Assembly: GCF_008253865.1 (NCBI RefSeq)
Contig: NZ_CP042331.1
Coordinates: 3,816,001-3,880,000 of the forward strand
Direction: 5' to 3'
Length of the DNA: 64,000 nucleotides
Origin: Bosea sp. F3-2
GTDB lineage: Bacteria; Pseudomonadota; Alphaproteobacteria; Rhizobiales; Beijerinckiaceae
Part shown: one piece after another, positions 9,012 to 17,508 of the stretch
Position numbering within the stretch: the first letter of the stretch is position 1
Layout of the letters: each line of letters opens with the position of its first letter
Position numbers and translations under genes: made by a program
The notes under the pieces: model-generated
The model's database searches: none
Told to the model about the DNA's origin: nothing
The model's input: the letters and a program-made list of their open reading frames with translations, nothing else

Positions 9012-11276
9012 GTGAGTGCGCAATCGGAAAGGACGGGCGCGGCGGCCTCCCCTCCCCCTCGTGGGGAGGGGTTGGGGGTGGGGGGCGCGACGCCGTGCGA
9101 GCGATCAACGGAGAAGATGCGGGATCAACCAAGCGCCGAAACGGCAAACGACGAGCCCGCCTTTGCGCCCCCCACCCCTGCCCCTCCCCACAAGGGGGAG
9201 GGGTGGCGCAAACTCAGACACGTCGCTGCGGTGGCCGGCACAGTCGTGCTGGCGGCAACCGCCGCCCTCACCCTCTACGCGCGTGCCCTTCCCCCGCTCG
9301 ACCTCTCCGCCGCCGCCGACCGCTCGACCGTCGTGCTCGACCGCGAGGGTCGGCTGCTGCGCCCCTTCCTGACCGCCGATGGCCGCTGGAAGCTGCCGGT
9401 CACCAGCGAGGACGTCGACCCGCGCTACCTCGCCATGCTCAAGGCCTTCGAGGACAAGCGCTTCGACGACCATCGCGGCATCGACCCGCTCGGGCTGCTG
9501 CGTGCCGCCGGCCAGATGCTCGCCAATGGCCGCATCGTCTCCGGCGGCTCGACGCTGACCATGCAAGTCGCTCGCCTGCTCGAACCGCGCGAGGAACGCA
9601 CGCTTTCCGCCAAGCTGCGGCAGGCCGTGCGTGCCATCGAGCTGGAGCGACGCTTCGACAAGGCTGGCATCCTCGACCTCTATCTGACGCTGGCCCCCTT
9701 CGGCGGCAATCTCGAAGGCGTCCGCGCCGCGAGCTTCGCCTATTTCGGCAAGGAGCCGAAGCGGCTCTCGACGGCCGAGGCGGCGCTGCTCGTCGCCCTG
9801 CCGCAATCGCCCGAGACGCGCCGGCCTGACCGCTTCACGGATGCCGCCCGCAAGGCGCGCGCGCGTGTGCTGGAGCGGGTCGAGCAGGCCGGCCTCGCCA
9901 CAAGCGACGAGGTCGCCGCCGCCCGCGCCGAGCCGATCCCGACCGCACGGCGTCCGTTCCCAAACTTAAGCCCACATGTCGCCGAACAGGCCGTGGCGGA
10001 GGCGCCGGCCCAACGCGTCCAGAAGCTCTCGCTCGACGCGCGGCTGCAAGCTCCCCTCGAAGGGCTCGCGCGCGAACGCAGCCTGGGGCTAGCGCCGCAG
10101 GTCTCGATCGCCATCCTCGCCGTCGACAATGAGACAGGCGAGGTCCGCGCCTCGGTCGGCGGCGTCGACTATTTCGCGGCCGAGCGGGCGGGTTCGCTCG
10201 ACCTGACGCGGGCGCTGCGCTCGCCCGGCTCTGCCCTGAAGCCCTTCATCTACGCCCTCGCCTTCGACAATGGCATCGCCCATCCCGAGACGATGCTGGA
10301 GGATCGGCCGGCGCGCTACGGCATCTACATCCCCGAGAATTTCGACATGACCTTCCAGGGCATGGTCAGCGCCCGCAAGGCCTTGCAGCTCTCGCTCAAC
10401 GTACCGGCGGTGGAGCTGCTTTCGGCGCTCGGCCCGCAGCGCTTCATCTCGCGATTGCGCGATGCCGGCGTCGCCATCGCCATGCCGAAGGAGAGCGGTG
10501 CGCCCGGCCTCGCTGTCGGGCTGGGCGGACTCGGCATCACCTTGCAGGACCTGACGCGCGCCTATGTCGGGCTGGCCCGCGGCGGCGAGCTCGTCCCGCT
10601 GCGCTTCCGGCAGCAGGTGGCGCGGGCCGGCCCGGCCCCGCGCCTCGTCGATCCGGTCGCGGCCTGGTACGTCGCCGACACCCTGCTCGGCGCACCGCCG
10701 CCGCTCAACGCGGTGCCCGGCCGGATCGCCTACAAGACCGGCACGTCCTATGGCTATCGCGACGCCTGGGCCGTCGGTTTCGACCGCAAGCATACGATCG
10801 GCGTCTGGGTCGGCCGGGCCGATAATGGCGCCGTGCCCGGCCTCGTCGGGCGCACCGTCGCGGCGCCGATCCTGTTCGACGCTTTCGCCCGGCTCGGCAT
10901 CGACCCGCGCCCCTTCACGCAGCCGGCGGATGCGATCGTCGCCAGCACCGGCCATCTGCCGCCGCCGCTCAGGCATCTCAGGCAGGACGTGCCCAAGACC
11001 GTGACCGCGATGACGACGCCGACGCTGAAGCTCGCCTTCCCGCCGGACGGCGCGCGCATCGACCTCTCCGCCGCCGCCCTCGACGGCAGGGGTCAGCTCA
11101 ACCTCAAGGCCGCCGGCGGCTCGCCACCCTATACCTGGCTGGTCGACGGAACGCCGGTGACCGCGCCGCAGCGCCGGCGCGAGACGCAATGGCAACCGCC
11201 GGGCAAGGGCTTCCTGCGGATTTCCGTGATCGACGGCACCGGAGCGAGCGAGAGCGTGTCCGTCAGGCTGCAGTAG
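9012..11276 (+). CDS. pbpC: Penicillin-binding protein 1C (bifunctional transglycosylase/transpeptidase)
   Basis: This inner-membrane peptidoglycan synthase has 754 residues from a GTG start at 9012; an in-frame ATG at 9117 is a possible alternative. One membrane segment lies around residues 75-95. The glycosyltransferase domain has Glu147 in FEDKRF. The transpeptidase domain has Ser407 in SALK, SLN downstream and Lys575 in KTGTS. The last 90 residues match the PBP1C C-terminal domain. It follows the A2M gene as in E. coli yfhM-pbpC, the pairing thought to couple wall repair with protease trapping. Residues about 13-64 of the cytoplasmic tail are encoded by a palindromic repeat, so the natural N-terminus is uncertain. 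Confidence 0.93.
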   Translation: MSAQSERTGAAASPPPRGEGLGVGGATPCERSTEKMRDQPSAETANDEPAFAPPTPAPPHKGEGWRKLRHVAAVAGTVVLAATAALTLYARALPPLDLSAAADRSTVVLDREGRLLRPFLTADGRWKLPVTSEDVDPRYLAMLKAFEDKRFDDHRGIDPLGLLRAAGQMLANGRIVSGGSTLTMQVARLLEPREERTLSAKLRQAVRAIELERRFDKAGILDLYLTLAPFGGNLEGVRAASFAYFGKEPKRLSTAEAALLVALPQSPETRRPDRFTDAARKARARVLERVEQAGLATSDEVAAARAEPIPTARRPFPNLSPHVAEQAVAEAPAQRVQKLSLDARLQAPLEGLARERSLGLAPQVSIAILAVDNETGEVRASVGGVDYFAAERAGSLDLTRALRSPGSALKPFIYALAFDNGIAHPETMLEDRPARYGIYIPENFDMTFQGMVSARKALQLSLNVPAVELLSALGPQRFISRLRDAGVAIAMPKESGAPGLAVGLGGLGITLQDLTRAYVGLARGGELVPLRFRQQVARAGPAPRLVDPVAAWYVADTLLGAPPPLNAVPGRIAYKTGTSYGYRDAWAVGFDRKHTIGVWVGRADNGAVPGLVGRTVAAPILFDAFARLGIDPRPFTQPADAIVASTGHLPPPLRHLRQDVPKTVTAMTTPTLKLAFPPDGARIDLSAAALDGRGQLNLKAAGGSPPYTWLVDGTPVTAPQRRRETQWQPPGKGFLRISVIDGTGASESVSVRLQ
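9049..9202. repeat. Palindromic repeat (family A-like) inside the pbpC 5' coding region
   Basis: The arms are CCTCCCCCTCGTGGGGAGGGG and its counterpart CCCCTCCCCACAAGGGGGAGGGG, with secondary arms around GGGGTGGGGGGCG and CGCCCCCCACCCC. It is read through in frame by pbpC, giving a Pro/Gly-rich cytoplasmic tail. It belongs to the same broad type as the copies at 11351, 12031, 21211, 23672, 26509 and 60635. Confidence 0.75.
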
Positions 11277-11350
11277 CAGCCGTCAACAGACACTCCGCGC
11301 GCGCCAGAGGCGCGAGCCCAGGAATCCATGAACACCACGCAATTCCAGAC

Positions 11351-11515
11351 AGCGCGGGGAACCCTCTCCCGGAGGGAGAGGGCAGGGTGAGGGGTAGGCC
11401 GCTAACCGAATTTGCCGTGAGGTGGTCGCTGCAGTGGCACCGTGACGCCCTGCTGGTTGAATAGCCTACACCTCACCCCTGCCCCTCTCCTTACAGGAGA
11501 GGGGTTCCCCGCGCT
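11351..11515. repeat. Palindromic repeat, family A-like
   Basis: The outer arms are AGCGCGGGGAACC and GGTTCCCCGCGCT. The inner pairs are CCTCTCCCGGAGGGAGAGG with CCTCTCCTTACAGGAGAGG and GGGTGAGGGGTAGG with its complement. It is intergenic, 75 bases after pbpC, and may help end that transcript. Confidence 0.75.
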
Positions 11516-11728
11516 CTTCATGATGAGCGCACCGAAAGCCCCGTCCAGGCCTGGCCTGCGGGGTTTTCGGGCTTTAGGCGTCCGAGGGATGCGCGGAGCC
11601 TTGCGGCGTTCGCAGTCGACGGCTGCGTGCGCCGATGTCGAGTCGATGTCGAGATGTCGAACAGCGACGACGCGCGCTTTCCGCCCAGCCGATCTCGGCT
11701 GGGCGTCAAGAATTCGCGCTAAGCTTTT

Positions 11729-11777
11729 GAGCATGTTCTGATCGCAAAAGTGGTTTCCACTTTTGCGGAACATGCTC
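11729..11777. repeat. Palindromic repeat, family E
   Basis: The arms are GAGCATGTTC and GAACATGCTC, around GCAAAAGTGG and CCACTTTTGC. Other members are at 35704, 38152, 42062 and, degenerate, 53035. Confidence 0.85.
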
Positions 11778-12030
11778 GCGCCGTTCGGCTCCGCGCACGG
11801 GTATCTGGGGGTTCCGCTTCGTTCTGGGTTCCGGCGAAGGAGCGGGCCTGCCTGTTGGGCCCGGACGAAGTCGGCACCTCCGCGCCTGACGGACCCGCAA
11901 CGGTCCGGGACGCGAAGCCCGCAATCCCATCCCCCCACGATGCCTCGCGAAGCCCCTCGGTCGGATGGGACGCGCGCAGCATAGGCATGGGGAGCAGGGG
12001 CGGGGATAAGTTTGGGCTCGGCCGGCCGCT

Positions 12031-12325
12031 TCCCTTCTCCCACCCATCTCGGGCTTGCCCGAGATGGGCAATCTTAAGGTGTCAAAGTCGGCAACAGCCG
12101 ACTTTGATGCGGGAGAAGGTGCCCCGCAGGGGCGGATGAGGGGTCGCACTGTCCTGAATCGTCATTGCGAGCGCAGCGAAGCAATCCAGGGGGACTGGGC
12201 AAAGCGTTCGACCTAGTCCCCCTGGATTGCTTCGTCGCTTCGCTCCTCGCAATGACGAGAAGTGTCGCGCGACCCCTCATCCGTCAGCGCTTCGCGCTGC
12301 CACCTTTTCCCGCAAGGGGAGAAGG
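12031..12325. repeat. Nested composite repeat: family A enclosing family B
   Basis: The outer family A arms (CCTTCTCCC...GGGAGAAGGTG...GGATGAGGGGTCGC and its complement) enclose a complete family B palindrome at 12160-12257. The left hairpin of the outer element is itself opened by two smaller palindromes: CCCATCTCGGGCTTGCCCGAGATGGG, split as 12042-12054 and 12055-12067, and AAAGTCGGC/GCCGACTTT. The same A-around-B arrangement is seen at 26509-26730. Confidence 0.8.
12160..12257. repeat. Palindromic repeat, family B (nested)
   Basis: Outer arms CGTCATTGCGAG and CTCGCAATGACG; inner arms GAAGCAATCCAGGGGGACT and AGTCCCCCTGGATTGCTTC. Further copies are at 26580, 29352 and 42727. Confidence 0.85.
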
Positions 12326-12345
12326 AGAAGCGCACGGCTCACCAA

Positions 12346-15300
12346 CTACTCCGCCGGATGCGGGTGCGCCCCATGCGCCTCTTCATGCGCGCCATGACGG
12401 GAGCCATGGATCTTGCGGGCCAGGTAGCTGTAGGCGACCGGCACCACATAGAGCGTCAGCAGCGTGCCGAAGGTCATGCCGCCGACGATGACCCAGCCGA
12501 TCTGCGAACGGCTTTCCGCGCCCGCACCATGGGCGATGGCGAGCGGCACGGCGCCGAGCACCATCGCGCCGGTGGTCATCAGGATCGGGCGCAGGCGCAG
12601 CTCCGCCGCCTCGACGAGGGCATCGATCATCTCCTTGCCCTCCTCGCGCAGTTGGTTGGTGAACTCCAGGATCAGGATGCCGTGCTTGGTGATGAGGCCG
12701 ACCAGCGTGATCAGGCCGATCTGGCTGTACACGTTCATCGTCCCGCCGGTGTAGTAGAGCGCGGCGAGCGCGCCGGTGAGCGAAAGCGGCACCGAGACCA
12801 TGATCACGATCGGATCGACGAAGCTCTCGAACTGCGCCGCCAGCACCAGATAGATGAAGCCGAGCGCCAGCAGGAAGACGAGGAAGATGCTCGCGCCCGA
12901 TTGCTTGAACTCGCGGCTCTGACCGGAATAGTCGATCTGGACCGAGGATGGCAGCACGCGGGCAGTCGCGTCCTCCAGCACCTTGAGCGCATCGCCGAGC
13001 GAATAGCCGGGCGCGGGCAGCGCCGTGATCGTGGCCGAGCGCAGCTGGTTGAAGCGGACCAGTTCCTTGGGCGCGACGGTCTCCTCGATCCTGACCAGGC
13101 TCGACAGCTGCACCACCGCGCCGCTGCGGCCCATCAGATAGATCGATTGCAACGCCTGCGGCGTGCTGCGCTCCGAACCGGCGACCTGCAGCATCACGTC
13201 ATACTGCTTGCTGTTCATGTTGAAGCGCGTGACCTGGCGCCCGCCGAGCAGCGTCTCCATGGTGCGACCGATGACATCGACGCCGACGCCGAGGTCGGCC
13301 GCGCGCTGCCGATCGATCGTGACCCGGATCTGCGGTTTGTCGAGAATGAGGTTCGTCTCGACGTTCGAGAGCGCCGGAGAGTCGGCGACGTCCCGCATCA
13401 GCTGGTCGACATAGCTCTTGAGCTGCGCATAGCTCTCCGAGGAGCGCAGGACGAACTCCACCGGCTTGCTGTTGGCGTTGCCCTGGCCGAGCGAGGGCGG
13501 GTTGTTGGCGAAGAGGCGGATGCCGGGGATCTGCGCGAGCTCGCGGGTAATCTCGGCGACGAGATCCTGCTGCTTGCGCTCACGCTCCTCCCACGGCTTG
13601 AGCCGGGCAATGGCGATCGCTCGCGTCACGTCGGGGAAGCCGACGATAACGAGATAGGTCTCCACTTCCTGGATCTTGCTGAAATATTCCTCGACCCGCC
13701 GGGCGTAGCTCGCCGTGAAGGACATGGTCGCCCCTTCCGGCGCAACGCCGATCACGTTGATCGTGCCGCGATCCTCGACCGGCGCCAGCTCCGAGCGCAG
13801 ATGCGTGAAGAAGTAATAGCCGCCGCCGGCGACGCCAACCGCGAGCAGGACGATGAGCGGGCGCACGGTGAGCGCCGCACGCAGCGAAGCCTTGTAGCCT
13901 CGCGACAGCCCCTCGAAGCCACGCTCCAGCACGTTGTACAGCCAGCTATGCTTGTCATGGTGGCGCAGGAGCTTGGCGCACATCATCGGCGTCAGCGTCA
14001 GCGCGACGAAACCGGAGACCAAGACCGCGCCGGCGAGCGTGAGCGCGAACTCGATGAAGAGCTTGCCGGTGCGGCCGGTCGAGAACGCCATCGGCGCATA
14101 GACCGCGACCAGCGTCAGCGTCATCGCCACCACCGCGAAGGCGATCTCGTTGATGCCACGGATCGCCGCCTTGTTCGGCTCCATGCCGTCCTCGATATGG
14201 CGGTGAACGTTCTCCAGCACCACGATGGCGTCGTCGACGACGAGGCCGATGGCGAGCACCATCGAGAGCAGCGTCAGCGTGTTGACGGTGAAGCCGAACG
14301 CATACATCAGCGCGAAGGAGCCGATCAGCGAGACGGGGATCGTCACCAGCGGAATCAGCGTCGCCCTGAGCGAGCGCAGGAAGACGAAGATGATCAGCAC
14401 GACGAGGACGATCGCCTCGAGGATCGTCTGGAACACCGCCTTGATCGAACGGTCGATGAAGATCGAGCTGTCATAGGAGATCGCGATCGACATGCCGTCG
14501 GGCAGATCCTCGATGATGCCCGGCAGGGCCGCACGCACGCCGGACGAGACGTCGAGCGGGTTCGCAGTCGCCTGCTTGACGATACCGACCGTCACGGAGG
14601 GCGAGCCCTTGAACCAGGCCGCGTTGCGCTCCTCGAGCGCGCCGAGCTCGACGCGCGCCAGGTCCTTCAGCTTGATGGGGAAGCCGGCGGCATCCTTCAC
14701 CACGATCTCGCGGAACTGGTCCGGCGTGACCAGACCGGTCTGCGACAGCACGGTGAACTCGCGGTCGCTGCTCTCGATCCGGCCCGATGGAATCTCGATG
14801 TTCTGGGCGCGAACCGCCGCCTCGATCTCCTGGACCGTGACGTTGTAGGCGGACAGGCGCGAGCGATCGAGCCAGATGCGCATCGCATATTGGCGCTGGC
14901 CGAGGATGCGAACCTCGGCGACGCCGGTGATGTTCTGGACGCGCTCGGCGATGAAGCGGTCGGCGAAGTCGGTCAATTCGAGCGGGCTATGCCGCGTGCT
15001 GGTCAGCGACAGGTAGAGGATCGGCTGTGAATCCGCCTCGACCTTGGCGATGATCGGCTCGTCGATCTCTTCCGGCATGCGCCCGCGCACGCGGCTGACG
15101 CGGTCGCGCACATCCGAGGCTGCGACATCGGGATCGACGTCGGGCCGGAAGCGCACCGAAATCTGGCTGCGCTCCTGGCGGCTGGCCGAGGAGATGATCT
15201 CGATACCCTCGATGCCGGCGATCGAATTCTCCAGGATCTGCGTGACCTGGGTCTCGATAATCTCGGCCGAGGCGCCGCGATAGATCGTCTGCACCGAGAC

Positions 15301-15432
15301 GATCGGCTCGTCGATGTTCGGGTATTCGCGGACCGTGAGGCGGCCATAGCTGACGATGCCGATCAGCATCACCAGCAGGCTCAGCACCGTCGAGAGGACG
15401 GGCCTGCGGACGAAGAGTTCGAAGAGACTCAT
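12346..15432 (-). CDS. RND efflux transporter permease (AcrB/HAE1-like)
   Basis: This inner-membrane proton-driven exporter of the resistance-nodulation-division superfamily has 1028 residues, the full family length. It starts with the usual MSLFELFVRRPVLSTVLSLL first membrane helix. The proton-relay aspartates are present as Asp400-Asp401 (GLVVDDAIVVLENV). Two large periplasmic loops and twelve membrane helices fit the family. Its ATG overlaps the stop of the upstream adaptor gene in TGATG, so the two are translationally coupled. Drug or solvent efflux is likely; the substrate is not known. No outer-membrane channel gene is nearby. Confidence 0.95.
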   Translation of the reverse strand: MSLFELFVRRPVLSTVLSLLVMLIGIVSYGRLTVREYPNIDEPIVSVQTIYRGASAEIIETQVTQILENSIAGIEGIEIISSASRQERSQISVRFRPDVDPDVAASDVRDRVSRVRGRMPEEIDEPIIAKVEADSQPILYLSLTSTRHSPLELTDFADRFIAERVQNITGVAEVRILGQRQYAMRIWLDRSRLSAYNVTVQEIEAAVRAQNIEIPSGRIESSDREFTVLSQTGLVTPDQFREIVVKDAAGFPIKLKDLARVELGALEERNAAWFKGSPSVTVGIVKQATANPLDVSSGVRAALPGIIEDLPDGMSIAISYDSSIFIDRSIKAVFQTILEAIVLVVLIIFVFLRSLRATLIPLVTIPVSLIGSFALMYAFGFTVNTLTLLSMVLAIGLVVDDAIVVLENVHRHIEDGMEPNKAAIRGINEIAFAVVAMTLTLVAVYAPMAFSTGRTGKLFIEFALTLAGAVLVSGFVALTLTPMMCAKLLRHHDKHSWLYNVLERGFEGLSRGYKASLRAALTVRPLIVLLAVGVAGGGYYFFTHLRSELAPVEDRGTINVIGVAPEGATMSFTASYARRVEEYFSKIQEVETYLVIVGFPDVTRAIAIARLKPWEERERKQQDLVAEITRELAQIPGIRLFANNPPSLGQGNANSKPVEFVLRSSESYAQLKSYVDQLMRDVADSPALSNVETNLILDKPQIRVTIDRQRAADLGVGVDVIGRTMETLLGGRQVTRFNMNSKQYDVMLQVAGSERSTPQALQSIYLMGRSGAVVQLSSLVRIEETVAPKELVRFNQLRSATITALPAPGYSLGDALKVLEDATARVLPSSVQIDYSGQSREFKQSGASIFLVFLLALGFIYLVLAAQFESFVDPIVIMVSVPLSLTGALAALYYTGGTMNVYSQIGLITLVGLITKHGILILEFTNQLREEGKEMIDALVEAAELRLRPILMTTGAMVLGAVPLAIAHGAGAESRSQIGWVIVGGMTFGTLLTLYVVPVAYSYLARKIHGSRHGAHEEAHGAHPHPAE

Positions 15433-16511
15433 CAGAGCTGGCTCGTCTGGACGGGCTTTTCCTTGACGGAGATGGTGCTGCCGTCGCGCAGCCGCATCTG
15501 ACCAGCGGTGATGATCTGCATGCCGGGCTTCAGCCCGCCGACCACCTCGACCTTGCCGGGCAGCCGCTTGCCAAGCTCGACCGCGACCCGGCGCGCCTTG
15601 CCGTTCTCGGCCACGTAGATGATCTTGCCGATACCATCAGGCACCACCGCCATCTCGGGGACGACGATAGCGTTCTCGCGCCGGTCGATCGTGATCGACA
15701 GCCGGGCGAACAGGCCGGGCTTCAGGGCAAGATCGGCGTTCGGGACGTTGGCGCGCAGGCGGATCGCGCGGCCGTTGACGTCGACGACCGGGTCGATTGC
15801 GAAGATCTGACCGGTGAAGGTCCGGTCCGGAACGGCGTCGACGCGCACCTGGACGGGTTGACCGACCTTGACGCGGCTCAGATAGATTTCGGGCACCCGG
15901 AAATCGACCTTGATCGGATCGATGCTGGTCAGCACGATCAGCGGCTTTCCGACCGAGACGTAATCGCCGACGCCGACCGAGCGCAGGCCGACGACGCCGT
16001 TGAACGGCGCGACGATGGTCGATTGCGCGAGCTTGGCCTTGGCGAGCTGCACGCGGGCCTCGCTGGACGCGAGTTTCGCCGTCGACTCTTCGACCGCGAC
16101 CTGCGTGCCCGAGCCGCGCTGCACCAGCGACTTCAGCCGCTCATTGGTGTCGCGCGCCAGGCCGAGATCGGCCAGCGCCTGCTTGAGCTCGGCGTCGAGG
16201 ATGGCGGTGTCGAGCTTGACCAGATCCTGCCCGGCCTTGACGCGCTCACCCTCCTTGAAGCCGAGAGCGACGACGCGGCCGGCGATCTCGGGAGCGATGA
16301 CCACGGATTCATCGGCGGCGAGCGTGCCGAGCGCCTCGACCTCCTCATTGACGGTCATCAACTCGACGGCAGCGACTTCCACCGGTACGGCACGCGGCCC
16401 CGAAACGGCGCTGGCCTGGGCCTGCTGCGAGCCGGCGCGCTGGTTGCGGTAGGCGTAATAGCCGCCGCCGGCGAGAGCCGCGACCACGACGAGGAGAACA
16501 AACCGCTTCAT
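15432..16511 (-). CDS. RND efflux periplasmic adaptor subunit (membrane fusion protein)
   Basis: This 359-residue adaptor links the RND permease to an outer-membrane channel. It has an N-terminal membrane anchor or signal (residues 3-20, VLLVVVAALAGGGYYAY) without a lipobox. A lipoyl/barrel-sandwich domain follows (GRVVALGFKEGERVKAGQDL near residue 80 and IVAPFNGVVGLRSVGVGDYV near 170), with a coiled-coil hairpin between the halves and beta-barrel domains after it. It is the first gene of the pump operon. A TetR-type operator lies directly upstream, and a second half-site touches its start codon. Confidence 0.94.
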   Translation of the reverse strand: MKRFVLLVVVAALAGGGYYAYRNQRAGSQQAQASAVSGPRAVPVEVAAVELMTVNEEVEALGTLAADESVVIAPEIAGRVVALGFKEGERVKAGQDLVKLDTAILDAELKQALADLGLARDTNERLKSLVQRGSGTQVAVEESTAKLASSEARVQLAKAKLAQSTIVAPFNGVVGLRSVGVGDYVSVGKPLIVLTSIDPIKVDFRVPEIYLSRVKVGQPVQVRVDAVPDRTFTGQIFAIDPVVDVNGRAIRLRANVPNADLALKPGLFARLSITIDRRENAIVVPEMAVVPDGIGKIIYVAENGKARRVAVELGKRLPGKVEVVGGLKPGMQIITAGQMRLRDGSTISVKEKPVQTSQL

Positions 16512-16514
16512 AAG

Positions 16515-16562
16515 ACTGGACGCTCCGATACCGCGTGACTATCTTAGACTGGACAGTCCAGT
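16515..16562. promoter_or_regulatory. TetR-type operator between the RND operon and its regulator
   Basis: ACTGGACAGTCCAGT at 16548-16562 is a perfect inverted repeat (7-bp arms, one central base). The half-site ACTGGAC recurs at 16515-16521 beside the adaptor start codon. Its position between divergent pump and tetR genes is typical for autoregulated efflux repressors. Confidence 0.75.
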
Positions 16563-16589
16563 TTGATAAGAGGCCCAGTGGTCGGAAGC

Positions 16590-17354
16590 ATGGCTGACAC
16601 CCCCCTCCGTCGACACCGGGCAACCCCTCTCACCGAACCGGCAGGCGCCGAGGCAAGACCCGTGCCGAAACCCCTCCGGCGAAACGGCGCCAAGCCCCGC
16701 CTGCTCGACTCCAACCAGACCGAAACAAGCCCGGCCAAATCCCCATCGGCCGAACGTGCGCGCCCCGACAAGCACGACGCCATCACCCGCGCGGCCGCCG
16801 AGACCTTCCTCGCGGAGGGCTTCGAGCGCGCGAGCCTCGACCAGATCGCTCATCGGGCCGGTGTTTCGAAACAGACGATCTACAGCCATTTCGCCGATAA
16901 GGAAGCGCTCTTCAAGGCGATTTGCGCCCAGCTCACGGAAACGTTGACTGCGCCTTTGCAGCAAGCTTCGCCTGCCGCTGATCTGCGCAGCGCCCTGACG
17001 CGCCTGGGCGAAGACATGCTCAAGCTCATGCTGCGCCCCGCCTCCCTCGATCTGCACCGGCTGGTGGTGAGCGCCTCGCCGCGCTTTCCCGAACTCGGCC
17101 GTGGCGCCTACGAGGCAGGCGCCAAGCGAATGAGCGATGCCATCGTGACGCTGCTGATCGAACGCTCGCGTGTCGGCGACGGCGTCGCCCGTCCGGTCGG
17201 CCTCGACGAGGCCGAGCGGCTCGCCGAGCAATTCGTCGGCATGCTGCGCGGCCTGCATCAATTGCGCGGGCTTCTCGGGATCAAGCCGATGCCGGTCACC
17301 CAGCGGAAAGCCTATGTCCGCGCCTGCGTCGATGCGCTGCTGAACGCGCTCTGA
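16590..17354 (+). CDS. TetR/AcrR family transcriptional regulator, probable repressor of the RND pump
   Basis: This DNA-binding repressor has about 254 residues from the ATG at 16590; a longer TTG-initiated form from 16563 would run into the operator, and no start has a strong ribosome binding site. The first 45 residues are a basic, proline-rich extension unusual for the family. The helix-turn-helix follows around residues 50-95 (ASLDQIAHRAGVSKQTIYSH). The C-terminal ligand domain resembles AefR-like C-terminal regions (MLRGLHQLRGLLGIKPMP). It is divergent from the RND operon with a clear palindrome between them, so it should repress the pump and itself. The ligand is unknown. Confidence 0.88.
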   Translation: MADTPLRRHRATPLTEPAGAEARPVPKPLRRNGAKPRLLDSNQTETSPAKSPSAERARPDKHDAITRAAAETFLAEGFERASLDQIAHRAGVSKQTIYSHFADKEALFKAICAQLTETLTAPLQQASPAADLRSALTRLGEDMLKLMLRPASLDLHRLVVSASPRFPELGRGAYEAGAKRMSDAIVTLLIERSRVGDGVARPVGLDEAERLAEQFVGMLRGLHQLRGLLGIKPMPVTQRKAYVRACVDALLNAL

Positions 17355-17391
17355 CCGGGCTTCCCGACAGCTCCGGCTTCGCCCCGGCCTG

Positions 17392-17409
17392 CTGTCACGC
17401 CGCTGTCAT
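17392..17409 (+). promoter_or_regulatory. Pho box upstream of phnC
   Basis: CTGTCAC-GCCG-CTGTCAT is two direct repeats of the PhoB half-site, 11 bases apart, which matches the classical Pho box. It lies about 100 bases before the phnC start. Expression of phnCDE under phosphate starvation through PhoB follows from established knowledge of such boxes. Confidence 0.8.
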
Positions 17410-17508
17410 CCGCGGCCGCTAGCTCTCGTCGCATGGAGACGCGCTGCCCCTCGGCTTTCGCCGGACGGGGCTGCGCTCATGCCCGCATCGTGCGCGAGAA
17501 CCCATCAC

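Larger units (their letters stand above)
11277..12345. other. Gene-free, repeat-rich region downstream of pbpC
   Basis: About 1.07 kb without a gene I can support. It holds a family A repeat (11351-11515), a family E palindrome (11729-11777) and a nested A/B composite (12031-12325). Several frames stay open across about 11520-12040 on both strands, but none starts with a convincing ribosome binding site or shows a recognisable domain. The part from about 11780 to 12020 is not explained by any repeat family in this window. Confidence 0.6.

Noticed and set aside
11442..12149. Several overlapping frames on both strands downstream of pbpC
   Set aside because: No ribosome binding site, no domain, and much of the sequence is palindromic repeat; kept only as an unexplained region.
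12262..15030. Long plus-strand open frame (about 920 codons) opposite the RND permease
   Set aside because: It is composed almost entirely of Arg, Asp, His and Gln with no family motif, and lies antisense to a clear permease gene; it is an effect of GC-rich codon use.
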